From Mangifera indica (lineage: Eukaryota > Streptophyta > Magnoliopsida > Sapindales > Anacardiaceae), in contig NC_058145.1 in the NCBI RefSeq assembly GCF_011075055.1, positions 6,233,228 through 6,297,227 of the forward strand: a DNA stretch of 64,000 nt, read 5' to 3'. Shown piece by piece: positions 12,901-22,296 of the stretch (within the stretch, counting starts at the first letter, position 1; each line of letters starts with the position of its first letter). Made by a program: the position numbers and the translations under genes. The notes beneath the pieces are model-generated. The model was not told where the DNA came from. It was given only the letters and a program-made list of their open reading frames with translations, and made no database searches.

Positions 12901-15900
12901 CATGAGATTAGAGAGAGATACTTGTGAAGGTTGGAGTACAACTACCTTTTCCTGTTGGTTTCTTCAACAACTCCAAAAAAACTTCTCAATTTTTTAATTT
13001 TTTTTCTGTTGAGCTCAACCATTCTTGAATGTGCTTGAGGACCCTCTTCAGTTGTTTGTTGAGTATTTGTCACATATATTTATCTTTGCCCCTTTGATTC
13101 TCCATTCCTGAGAGGTTTATCATGAGTTTCCAACACTTGTCTATTGTGTGACGAGCCCTTGTACAATAATTTCACCATAAGAAGCCCATATCAGGAGAAA
13201 AAAAATGCCATGATTAAAGTTGAATAATTGATTAATCTTACTATTCTTCAGGAATAATCTTGGGCTATATACAATTGATTATAGAACATATAATGGAAAC
13301 TAGGAACTGGCTTGATTAACTTCTCTATTAAAAAATAGGAAACAAAACAAAGGAATCTAAATTAAAAATAAAATTGCAGCTAAATCCCTAACAAAATAGT
13401 AACAATTTACAGTTTCCTAATTAAGAGACAACATTGAATTTCTCAACAATATTATTATTATAATTATTATTATTATCTAATCTTTATTTATTCCTAATTG
13501 ATATGTATGTGTGTGTATATATATATATATGTAAAGAAGACTCACCCTCCGTAGCAATCAAAGCCAAAGGGTAACAAAATGGAAAATTCTATTTCATAGT
13601 TCACTGTGTTTATTTCTGTTTTCTCTCTGAAATCTAATTAATTCTTCCTAGCTAAATCTCCCAAAGAATAACAGAAATGCCATATCTCCAAAGTGTTAAT
13701 AAACCTCTTTCCTCTCCAAATTAGAAATAAAATTCATCATAAGAAGTGAATCACAAAAACCCATGATGGCACCTGATCTCTTAGATTTTATACAAACTCT
13801 TGCCCTTGAATTTAAGGCTACAATGCAATGAATCAAAAGATGATTGGAAGACCCTTTACCTCTTTAACATGTCACACACCAATAATGTGTGAGACTCCTC
13901 ATAGGATACTTTCTTCACTCTTTTGGCTTCAGTTGAATTAGTTTAAGTTTGCTCAAACACTGCCTTTATAGTTGTTGTAGCATTCTGGAGGTTGAAAGAT
14001 GATGAGTAAGGAAGGCATAATTTTTGGTTTTTAATTTAACTGTTTCATTATCTTAAGATGTATAATTATGCACATAACACATGCTAGGATTTTTAATAAA
14101 GTTCTCGCATGGTTAAAGTTGTGGAATTATATTGTTTCTTAGAAAGCATTGAAAGATTGCATAATATTATTGAAAGAAAGAAAGAAATACACTAATAATC
14201 AGTTATCCACTTAAGAGGTCAGGTCATTTCCTTAGGGTAAAATGAGACAAAGAAGTCTTCATATATCTAATGAATTAAATAAATCAAATACAAACCTCAT
14301 AAATTCTTCCAATTAAAGATGGTCCTATGTATACTCTATTTTTATGAGCAATGTTATTCCTACACTCGAGTACAAAAATGGGTATATACATAATGTGTCA
14401 TCATATGATTAAACATTATTTTATTATTAATTCAAAATTATCTAATTACATGATGATATATCTTGTATGTATCTATGTGTGTACTCAAAAGTGTATTGAT
14501 ATAGTTATTTTTGTTATTTTATTATTAGGACACCAAACAAAACCTTGAAATTCTAGGCCTAGCAAAAACTTATCTGCTGTTACACTTAATCTAACCTTTT
14601 GACAGTCTTATGCTATTAATCACTTAAAGAGCTTATTATATTTTGAAGTAGCTTTTTAATAAATGTTGAAGAAATTGGTTTGACTTTTGTAATATACACT
14701 TTCAGAATTTCTTCAGATTGTCGCCAGGATTTTGCTTTGCTGATGGGCTTGCTTCACTGGCTCTTCTACGACAAGGGTTGAAAGTAAAATCTAACAATGA
14801 AGCTTTTGATTGGAATGTTACGGGTGCCTCCATTTTTTACCTTGGTTGTGAGGTGATTTTATTTGCAATTCAAGGTTTCTACATAAAATTATTCTTCTTA
14901 ATGCTTGTTGGTGGTACTATTATCTTACCACAATAGGTTTTAGAGGTAACATCAATATCCATAGTTAGAGTAGCACGCTATTTCACTTGATAGGGAGAGT
15001 ATGCAATAAGGGTGGGGTCAAGTTGAGCCAAACTGAGCTCGAGCTTGGGTTTGCTCGAGCTTGACTTAACAAAATGAAATCGAGCTCAAGCCTAGATTAG
15101 AAGAGTTTTAAAAAATATAACAAATTGGAAAGAGACACTTTAACAACTCATTCACCTAATTTAAATAAGCTCAACCCAATTCCAAAAATCTCATATTGAG
15201 AAGATAAACTTTAACAACACACCTTACCCATTATAAACGAGCTTTGTTTTTTTAACTTTCTCAACAAAATTTAACTTTAATGTTTTTTTTATTATAAAAC
15301 ATAAATTTTAAAAAATAATTTTGTTATAAATCAATTTTTTTTTTTCAATCGAGCTCGAGCCAAACCTCCCATGGATCGAGCTCAATACTTTCTTATATCA
15401 ATGGTTGCTTGTTTCAAGCTTGATTAAACTGAGCTGGCAATCAAGCTTGAGTCCATGCCTAGTATGCAATCCAAATATTAGTCCACATCTAGGTCATGAT
15501 GCTAGTGAGCATCGTAAGGATCAACTTATTTATGTTAGTGTAGACAAAAGACTTGGCATTTATTTTCCTATTTATGTTTTCTAAAAAATTTTATTATCCT
15601 TTTTTATGATATAGTTTTTGAGGAATATGTTTTCCTAAATATGTAAATCTTCTTGAGCGAGGAAAGAAAGACTAACATAACCAAAGATCTTATTCATAAT
15701 GTTCAACTATGACAGAGTGTTGGTTACTTACTTATAACACTTGGACTTGAACTTTTGCCTTCTCACAAATGGACTCTTGGGAGAATTAAAGAATGGTGGA
15801 AGCCTACAAAAAATCTCCACTGTGATAATCCCTCTAGTTATTTAGAGCCGCTACTAAGATCTTCCACAGAAACTGTTGCTGTTGACTTTGATGAAGATAT

Positions 15901-18067
15901 AGATGTGAAGATGGAAAGAAACAGAGTACTTTCTGGTTCTGTTGATAATGCCATAATCCACTTGCGTAATCTTCGTAAGGTTATTTGTAATGTTTTCTGC
16001 CCTCAAGTTAATCTTTGGAATTGTTTTACTGCATCAATTTATCATTATCTAATAGTGAATTTCACCCATTTCAGGTTTATCCTGGAGGAAACCATCATGA
16101 TCCTAAAATAGCTGTTCATTCATTGACTTTCTCAGTTCAAGCAGGAGAGTGTTTTGGTTTCTTAGGAACAAATGGAGCTGGGAAGACTACTACTCTCTCA
16201 ATGCTATCCGGTAATTAACAAGTCTTTGCCAAATTACAGTATTGCAAAATTTTGTAACTCTGAATATATAGAATAATATTATTTACTCCCAAGATAGTTG
16301 TTGTTTATTTTGTTGGACGATTTTGCTTCACAAGGAACATTTATGTAGTAAGATAGATCGTAATGAATATTAACTGTGCTATAGATATTTGATAATTATG
16401 TCACTTATCCAATATTAACATTTATTATATTAGGAGTGAAATGTGTGCCTTTCCATGCTTCTGAATGTTGTAATAATGTGTGCCTGTTTGTATAATTGAA
16501 TAAAGTTTGTGAAGGATACATTATTCATATTTTTGGATTTTATATTAATGTGCAGGAGAAGAATACCCGACAGATGGAACTGTTTTTATTTTTGGCAAAG
16601 ATATACGTTCAAATCCCAAGGCTGCACGACGGCTTGTATGTTCTGACTCAATTCTTTTATCATTTTGTAATTGGGTGTGTACATCTGTTGGAAAATAAGT
16701 TTGATCTATTTAATTTTTATTTTTTATTCAATCAATGACAGGTTGGGTATTGCCCCCAATTTGATGCTCTACTAGAATATCTGACTGTCAAAGAGCATCT
16801 TGAGCTTTATGCGAGGATAAAAGGAGTGGCAGATTACAGGATAGAGGATGTATGTATATTAAATTAGAAATACCATTATTCTTATTTCCTGCATATGTGG
16901 TTTGCTCATAACTTCTGTAGTTTAACTGTTGCAACATTGAAATTGATATGGGTATCTAATTTAGGAACTATGAGTCAACTCTATCTAACTTGTAAATTCA
17001 TCTCCAATTCAAAGTAAAGAAAGAGTAAAAGCTCAAATATTATACTATTTAGAAGTTGCCCAGCAGCAATTTTTTTCCTTTTGTTTTATTCTGGAGTTGA
17101 ATTTACAAGTTAGGTAGAATTGACTTATAGTCCCACAGTTGCATAAATGTGACTGGTTTTGCAAAAATATCTTAAATGTTGCATGGCTGCAATTTTCTAC
17201 CATATCTATAGAAGTTTTTGCAAAGCCTAGGTGGGTAGATGAAATGGTGTGACTTGTCTGTAACCAAGAATTGATAGGTTGAATTCCCTTAACTACAGAT
17301 TAAAATGTCCTACAGTATTGCTAAATTTCAAATTAGGTTCATACATCAAGAGAATTATGGGTTATAAAAAGGTTTTAAGTGGAAATATTTACAGAGTGAG
17401 CATTGCATTATGGACGAGTGACACTTCTAATGTTGTTGGTAGGTTGTTAAGGAAAAGTTGGTAGAGTTTGACCTGTTAAAGCATGCTAACAAACCATCAT
17501 TTACACTGAGCGGCGGCAACAAGCGCAAATTATCTGTTGCAATTGCAATGATTGGGGATCCTCCAATAGTCTTCCTTGATGAGCCATCAACAGGTATATA
17601 TATACTTCTCATGTTTACTTCTTGCTGAAGGATCAACAAGTTATAGCTACTCAGACAAAAAGTTGTGCTTTATAGATTTACTCATACTCTTGTCAACAAG
17701 TTTGTTTCTATATTCTGTTGCTGATTAATATAATTATTTCAGGCATGGATCCTATTGCTAAACGATTTATGTGGGAAGTAATATCCCGTTTATCAACAAG
17801 ACAAGGGAAAACAGCTGTGATTCTTACTACCCACAGTATGAATGAAGCTCAAGCTTTGTGCACTCGAATTGGGATAATGGTACAAATTTACATTTTACTA
17901 GGGGTGTGCATAATTTGGTTCAAACCGTAAAACCGGATCGAACCGTTTGAAAATTACGGTTTGGTTTGGTTTGGATTATAAAATGGTTTGGTTTGGGTTA
18001 AAAAATTTTTTAAAAACGGTTTACGGTTTGAACGGTTTTCAAACCAAACCAAACCAAACCGTAAACC

Positions 18068-18125
<58 letters not shown>

Positions 18126-20275
18126 AATGTGCTTTTTTTTAGGTTTGTGTTTATGATGCTATTACTATAACTTAAACATGTTATGTTTATGATAGTATTA
18201 TTATAATTTTATTAAATTTCACATATGGAAGACATGGATGATGATTTTTCACTAATTATGTCTTTTAATCATGGTTATTATTCATTTATTTTTTCTTGAA
18301 TTTGAAAAATTGAAAGTGAATACTTTTTATTCGGTTTGAACCGTAAACCGAACCGTACCAAACCGTATATTTTCAGTTTGGTTTGGTTTGGTTTGAAATT
18401 TTTTCAAACCGTTTTTTTCAGTTTGGGTTAAAAAATATTGTAAACCGCACCAAACCGGACCGTGCACACCCCTACATTTTACACTACAAGCTTTTGCGAT
18501 TTGAGACACTTCTGAGTGACCTTTGACAGGACCATTTAACTATACTCTTAGGTTGGAGGCCACTTAAGATGCATTGGAAGTCCGCAACATTTGAAGACAA
18601 GATTTGGAAATTATCTAGAGTTAGAGGTATTTCATGATATATGAACATTGTTTTTGATGAGTTTAAAACTGATAATTCCTAAAATTTAGATTTTTCCAGT
18701 GCATACTACAAGATTTAGTGTTCAGGCAAATACATAATTCTGTGTTCCATCTCAGGTTAAACCCACTGAAGTCAGTTCCATGGACTTGGAAAACTTTTGC
18801 CAAGTTATTCGACAAAAGCTTTTTGGCATTCCTTCTCATCCAAGGAGCTTACTGGATGACCTTGAAGTTTGTATTGGTGGTCCTGATTCCATTACATCAG
18901 AAAATGCATCAGTGGCGGAGATTAGCTTGTCAGAAGAAATGATAGTTACAATTGGACGTTGGCTTGGTAATGAAGAAAGAACGAAGACTCTTTTTTCTTC
19001 AACATCTGTCCCTGGTGGGGCTTTTGGTGAACAGTTAACAGAGCAGTTGATTCGACATGGTATAAATGATTCTTTATATTTTGATATGTGACTTAAATTA
19101 CTTTGGTATTTTCCTGTCTGCTTGGAGATTGTGAGTTGAAACATCTTCCAAGTTTTTATTTTTTCAAATTTCTTCACAGAAACTCTCACATGATTGCTCC
19201 TGCTACTTGTGATTTGTCTGGTTGCTAATGTTGATCACACGGCAATCACCTTCATGGCAGCAGTTTTATTGGTCTATTGCATTGCACTAGTTATATAACA
19301 TTTTATAATTTTATTCTTTGTGAATATGGATATATAAATGCTGAAGTCTGTCTAGTCATGTCAAGCATTTTGTACTTCATATAACAGAGTTTTGCAAATA
19401 TAAAATTATAAGTTCCTTTTTGACTTCTCTATGCTATGTGTCTCATTGTTATTTGAATAAGCATGCTGGTACTATCAGAGTTCATGAGGTCAAGTCAACT
19501 TCCACTAGCTATTTTCCTGAATCATTGTCTGTTATTAAATCATAATTAATTTGTTAATCATTATGGAAGATCATTTATTGTTGTTTATTTTCTCTTCCTC
19601 ACAATTAGCTGTTTGAATTTGCATAGGTGGTATACCTTTGCCAATTTTTTCTGAGTGGTGGTTAGAGAAGGAAAAATTTTCTGTGATTGATTCTTTTATC
19701 TTGTCGTCATTTCCTGGCTGTACATTTCACGGATGCAATGGGTTGAGTGTCAAATATCAGGTAAAGTTGATGGTGTTAATTTTCCATTGGCTTTTCATTA
19801 TCTTATAACACATGTAAATCTTCAACTGCATGATAGAATTCCATTTGCTCGTTTCAATGTTCTAGAAACTAGAAAGTTTCAAATGAAATGACAATCAAGC
19901 AAGACATGCATAAATAATTGACCAGAGCCCTGATGATCTGTGCAAATTATTAGATGTAGCGTTTAGTGCCAGCTGAATGTGTTTGTGTGGTATGGTGCGT
20001 AGCTACTTCCTTGTTGTAATGGTAATTGATCCAGAATTTTACTGCAGCTGCCATATGGAGAAAGCCTTTCGCTTGCTGATGTTTTTGGACACCTAGAACA
20101 GAACAGGTGAGGCACATGTTCAATTCTTTGTTTTATCTTCCTTGAAATTGGGCTCATCAAGCTTACCAGGTTTTTTTGGAAATTCTTTGTCAGAAGTCGA
20201 CTGGGAATAGCAGAGTACAGTATCAGTCAATCAACACTGGAGACCATCTTTAATCATTTTGCAGCAAACTCATGA
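1303..20275 (+). CDS. ABCA1: ABC transporter A family member 1-like, C-terminal 1,298 residues (partial)
   Basis: Full-size ABCA transporter (membrane domain-NBD-membrane domain-NBD). The window holds 27 exons: 1303-1409, 2626-2688, 2785-2871, 3295-3393, 3474-3658, 3739-3793, 3896-3967, 4762-5469, 5639-5817, 6898-7108, 8076-8159, 9309-9350, 9436-9532, 10353-10480, 10574-10678, 14706-14852, 15716-15979, 16075-16210, 16556-16635, 16742-16849, 17443-17593, 17743-17879, 18552-18626, 18756-19059, 19627-19760, 20048-20106, 20194-20275. All internal introns are GT..AG. The lengths sum to 3,899 bases, which is two leading bases plus 1,299 codons ending in TGA, and every exon phase agrees, so the gene looks intact here. 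The reading matches the Arabidopsis ABCA1 (about 1,880 aa) as I remember it almost motif for motif. About 580 N-terminal residues, with the first membrane domain, are upstream. The substrate of plant ABCA1 is not settled; lipid export is inferred from animal ABCA proteins. Exon ends are hand predictions without transcripts. Confidence 0.93.
8326..8870 (+). repeat. Imperfect direct repeat in an ABCA1 intron
   Basis: The stretches 8326-8460 and 8735-8855, in the intron between exons 8076-8159 and 9309-9350, share an ordered series of words: TTTGTCTGC, GAAATACATA and AAAATATGTAAATTATCAT. It looks like an old local duplication. Nothing else in this intron was recognised. Confidence 0.55.
10942..11280 (+). 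repeat. Tandem duplication, period about 223 bp, second copy incomplete
   Basis: The sequence beginning TTATTAAAATTAAAAG at 10942 recurs as TTATTAAGATTAAAAG at 11165, and both are followed by matching text with an AAAGGT..TAG.CTCC..ATCA segment and a CCAAAGG. The copies differ by many substitutions, so the duplication is old. Confidence 0.65.
11400..13205 (-). pseudogene. Ty1-copia gag-pol remnant (antisense to ABCA1)
   Basis: Reading leftward on the minus strand, the order fits copia. A gag zinc-knuckle-like piece (WCNYC then [10 protein letters not shown]) is at about 13130-13200. The protease/pre-integrase junction WIVDS, then a stop, then ATDHM is at about 12825-12865. ADGLI and TLKNVLHVP are at about 12690-12790, and integrase core text [13 protein letters not shown] and WFVSFTDD at 12195-12300. 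The post-integrase stretch HEPSYAHL then YKCSLPEF is at about 11650-11790. Reverse transcriptase and RNase H are absent, and several stops and frameshifts interrupt it. The element is dead; only its bulk affects the host gene. Confidence 0.8.
13225..13399 (-). repeat. Probable 5' LTR piece of the intronic copia remnant
   Basis: On the minus strand the sequence from 13399 leftward begins TGTTAGGGATTTAGC, a common start of short plant copia LTRs, and runs to just upstream of the gag-like piece. A matching second LTR on the left side was not found, so the call rests on position and the TG start. Confidence 0.4.
15008..15470. mobile_element. hAT-type MITE in an ABCA1 intron
   Basis: This 463-bp insertion is flanked by the identical 10-bp direct repeat AGTATGCAAT (14998-15007 and 15471-15480). 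Its ends form an imperfect inverted repeat (AAGGGTGGGGTCAAG against AGGCATGGACTCAAG on the other strand), and it is rich in GAGCTCGAGC and GAGCTTG words. An 8-bp core duplication and such ends are usual for nonautonomous hAT elements. It lies between exons 14706-14852 and 15716-15979 and disturbs neither splice site. Confidence 0.75.
17899..18474. mobile_element. hAT-type MITE with perfect 8-bp target duplication
   Basis: The 576-bp insertion has terminal inverted repeats beginning TAGGGGTGTGCA at both ends. It is flanked by the identical 8-mer CATTTTAC (17891-17898 and 18475-18482). The subterminal regions are built from short words such as AAACCG and GGTTTGG in both orientations, which makes long imperfect hairpins. 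An (AT)n array sits near its left third. An 8-bp duplication is the hAT hallmark. It starts only 19 bases after the donor site of exon 17743-17879, and the donor is intact. Confidence 0.92.
18069..18121. repeat. (AT)n microsatellite inside the MITE
   Basis: An uninterrupted alternating TA run of about 50 bases lies inside the hAT-type MITE. It is probably variable in length. Confidence 0.95.
18756..20275 (+). other. ABCA1: ABCA1 C-terminal regulatory region and stop
   Basis: Exons 18756-19059, 19627-19760, 20048-20106 and 20194-20275 encode the post-NBD2 region: [12 protein letters not shown], an acidic Ser-rich segment, [29 protein letters not shown] and the conserved end [14 protein letters not shown] followed by TGA at 20273-20275. 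The short 59- and 82-base exons agree with the frame on both sides. Confidence 0.9.
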
Positions 20276-22187
20276 CATATACCCATGTTTTTAGGTTCAA
20301 TTTTCTGACCCTTATTTCTTAGAAGGGTTCAAAGAGCATTTGCTTCTCCCTAGGCTAAGGCACAAAAATGGTTTACAGGCCACTTGTAAATATGATAAAT
20401 GGGCAATCTTCAATTTTAAAATCTTGGCATATTAATTAAATTGTAAAGTCACAATACATGTAATATGCGTCATATAGAAGAATTACTAGTGCTGTCATTA
20501 CTATAGATGCAATTGTCTTGCTCTCATTTGGTACATAAAATCAGATAGGTAAATTTGGTTCAGGTGACTCTGCATGGACATGGTCTTTTTAGGTAACAGA
20601 AAGGGGATGGATGTATATTGTCTTGGGATTGTTGTCGCTATGTACTGTTATTAGGAATCTAACTGAAGACACATGCTAAGATGGATAGTTGTTGCAAGTA
20701 CATGGTGTGGCTTATAAGTAGTCCCCGAACACATGCATTGTGGGAGGAAGTGTTGGTAGGATCCAAAGTCCTAATGAATTTAAGTGCATACCTGTCCTGT
20801 AAATCTTGCCAATCTACTTTATAGAAACTAGTTCTCTAAGGCAAGAACGAGGGGGCAGGCATAGATATCTTGGGTTCTTTGTCTTACATAAATTCATAAG
20901 TTCCTGTTAGTGAGAATTCCTTTGTTTTGGGATGATGAACAAATTGTTCCAACTAATTTAAGAAAGTAATGTTGATATGGAAAATCCAGGCTCATGAATT
21001 GTTGTTGTATAGCAAGGAAAGATGGTGCATATACTCTTTCGTGGATGGGGGTGTTGAACTTTGGGATATTTCAATTGCATGATTTGAGGAATTTCAGGAT
21101 AATATCATTGATATGATCAACTCATTTCTACCGTTCAGATAATAGCTGTATCTACTATACAAAAAGAGTTCACCGTTGAATCAGGTTAAGAGCTAACTTT
21201 TGTTTGTATAGATTTCTTTCTAGATTTTGTATGTGTTACGTTGAGTTATGAAAAGATGATCAGTTTCCTTACTATATATTAAATGGTAATTAGAGCAGAG
21301 CAAAGAGCTGGAATTTTTGTGAGAGTAAAATGTTATCTGAAACAGAAACCACCAAAAGAGCACCAAGTTGAAATGATAGGCCTTCATATTATCTATTGAG
21401 CAGTTCCAACAGGCTCTGACAATCAACTTGGTGAAGCTCAATCATCTATGCATTTGTGTACGAGGTCAAGCTTGATTTCATACATGGAAAACTGCCAAAA
21501 CTAAGTGGTGATTTATATGAAGAAGATTAGAGTCCACGAACTTCGTGAAAGTGTTATTTGGAGGGAAGGAGTTGGAAGAGCAATTTTATCAAGGAATAAA
21601 GAGAGAAATTGCCATTGCTCAACAATGATATAAGTTAATTTCTCTTTTACAACACTAAAATGAGTAGTCTTAGAAGGATTTGCTAAACCATACAATGCAG
21701 GGTGTACAAGTTGCGATAAAAGACAAAGAAGAAAAGTGACTCCATCATTTCCTTACGGGATTGAACAATGCCTAAAGCGTTGTAAGAGGAAATACCTCTC
21801 TGAAGTGGCAACTTTAAGGTGGAGAATAACAACTACAAAAGCAAAGACGATACAGGATGCCGAGTTTGGACAAACAAAAGAAAACTGATGCAAAATCGTA
21901 AGGTACCCATCCAATTGACAGGGATATAAAGTGAGCAAGGGAAAACCTATGACTCGTGTACCCTCAAGTGGCCAACTCACTATATTATTATATGAAAATG
22001 TCTTGTCAAAAGTACCCTTGCAATATTTGTATATATCCGGTGTTATCGTGGCATATTTAGAGACTAGTCTTGAGTGAGTGTTCGTGAAGGTGCGATAATG
22101 ACTCGTATCGTATGTATCTACTGCAGCACTACGCTACCCAAATTATTGTTTATTCATTGGCCACAAAGCTTTCCAAATCTTCTCTCT
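20276..22187. other. Intergenic: ABCA1 3' UTR and LCYB promoter region
   Basis: No protein-coding, RNA or transposon feature was recognised. The left part should hold the ABCA1 3' UTR and poly(A) site, and the right part the LCYB promoter. Short open frames on the minus strand (for example near 21220-21440 and 21753-21980) have no recognisable content. The region is AT-rich, with TATA-like words at 21981-21996 and 22026-22034, and an inverted CCAAT word (ATTGG) at about 22156. Confidence 0.6.
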
Positions 22188-22296
22188 AAAATGCATCTAT
22201 TTTTCTTCTCTCTGCTCTGCGGTAAGTTTTCGAATCTTTATTCTCTCTAGTTTCATCAATTGTTTTAAGATCCATCTTGTATTTTAGTCGAAATCC
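22188..22296 (+). promoter_or_regulatory. LCYB: LCYB 5' leader with probable short intron and uORF
   Basis: A CT-rich stretch (about 22170-22220) leads to GGTAAGT, and an ATTTTAG acceptor ends at 22287, nine bases before the start codon. This suggests a leader intron at 22222-22287, 66 bp, near the lower size limit for plants. An upstream ATG at 22191 opens a 19-codon frame ending TAG at 22248-22250 if unspliced. If spliced, it would run out of frame across the LCYB start. The transcription start is unknown, so all of this is inference from sequence. Confidence 0.4.

Larger units (their letters stand above)
10679..14705 (+). other. 4.0-kb ABCA1 intron enlarged by a retrotransposon remnant
   Basis: The donor GT follows the exon ending at 10678 and the acceptor AG precedes 14706. 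It is the largest intron seen in the gene. It contains a tandem duplication (10942-11280), an antisense Ty1-copia remnant (11400-13205) and a probable LTR piece (13225-13399). The remainder, 13400-14705, is AT-rich with a short (TA)n at 13515-13530 and no recognised feature. Confidence 0.85.
4762..15760 (+). other. ABCA1: ABCA1 linker and second membrane domain (TMD2)
   Basis: Exon 4762-5469 (236 codons) finishes the region after NBD1, including [14 protein letters not shown], a segment typical of ABCA proteins. It ends with a basic stretch (RRDRKT) followed by a strongly hydrophobic segment, about 5284-5350, read as the first helix of TMD2. A Gly-rich loop follows at about 5410-5430. Exons 5639-5817 and 6898-7108 encode the large loop. 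Exons 8076-8159 to 14706-14852 are rich in Phe, Leu and Ile and contain the remaining helices, with [19 protein letters not shown] and GLILML as landmarks. A last hydrophobic stretch opens exon 15716-15979. Confidence 0.85.
15716..18626 (+). other. ABCA1: ABCA1 second nucleotide-binding domain (NBD2)
   Basis: After the last helix and an acidic linker ([15 protein letters not shown]), the domain has LRNLRKVYPG across the junction of exons 15716-15979 and 16075-16210. Walker [11 protein letters not shown] is at about 16165-16194, the Q-loop region [20 protein letters not shown] in exon 16742-16849, and signature LSGGNKRKL at about 17505-17531. Walker [12 protein letters not shown] is split by the intron 17594-17742, and TTHSMNEA is at about 17827-17850. 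All catalytic residues are present. Exon 18552-18626 ([14 protein letters not shown]) closes the domain. Confidence 0.93.

Noticed and set aside
21220..21980. Minus-strand open frames of 60 to 75 codons between ABCA1 and LCYB
   Set aside because: They are short, have no recognisable domains, and lie in AT-rich promoter DNA where such frames are expected by chance.
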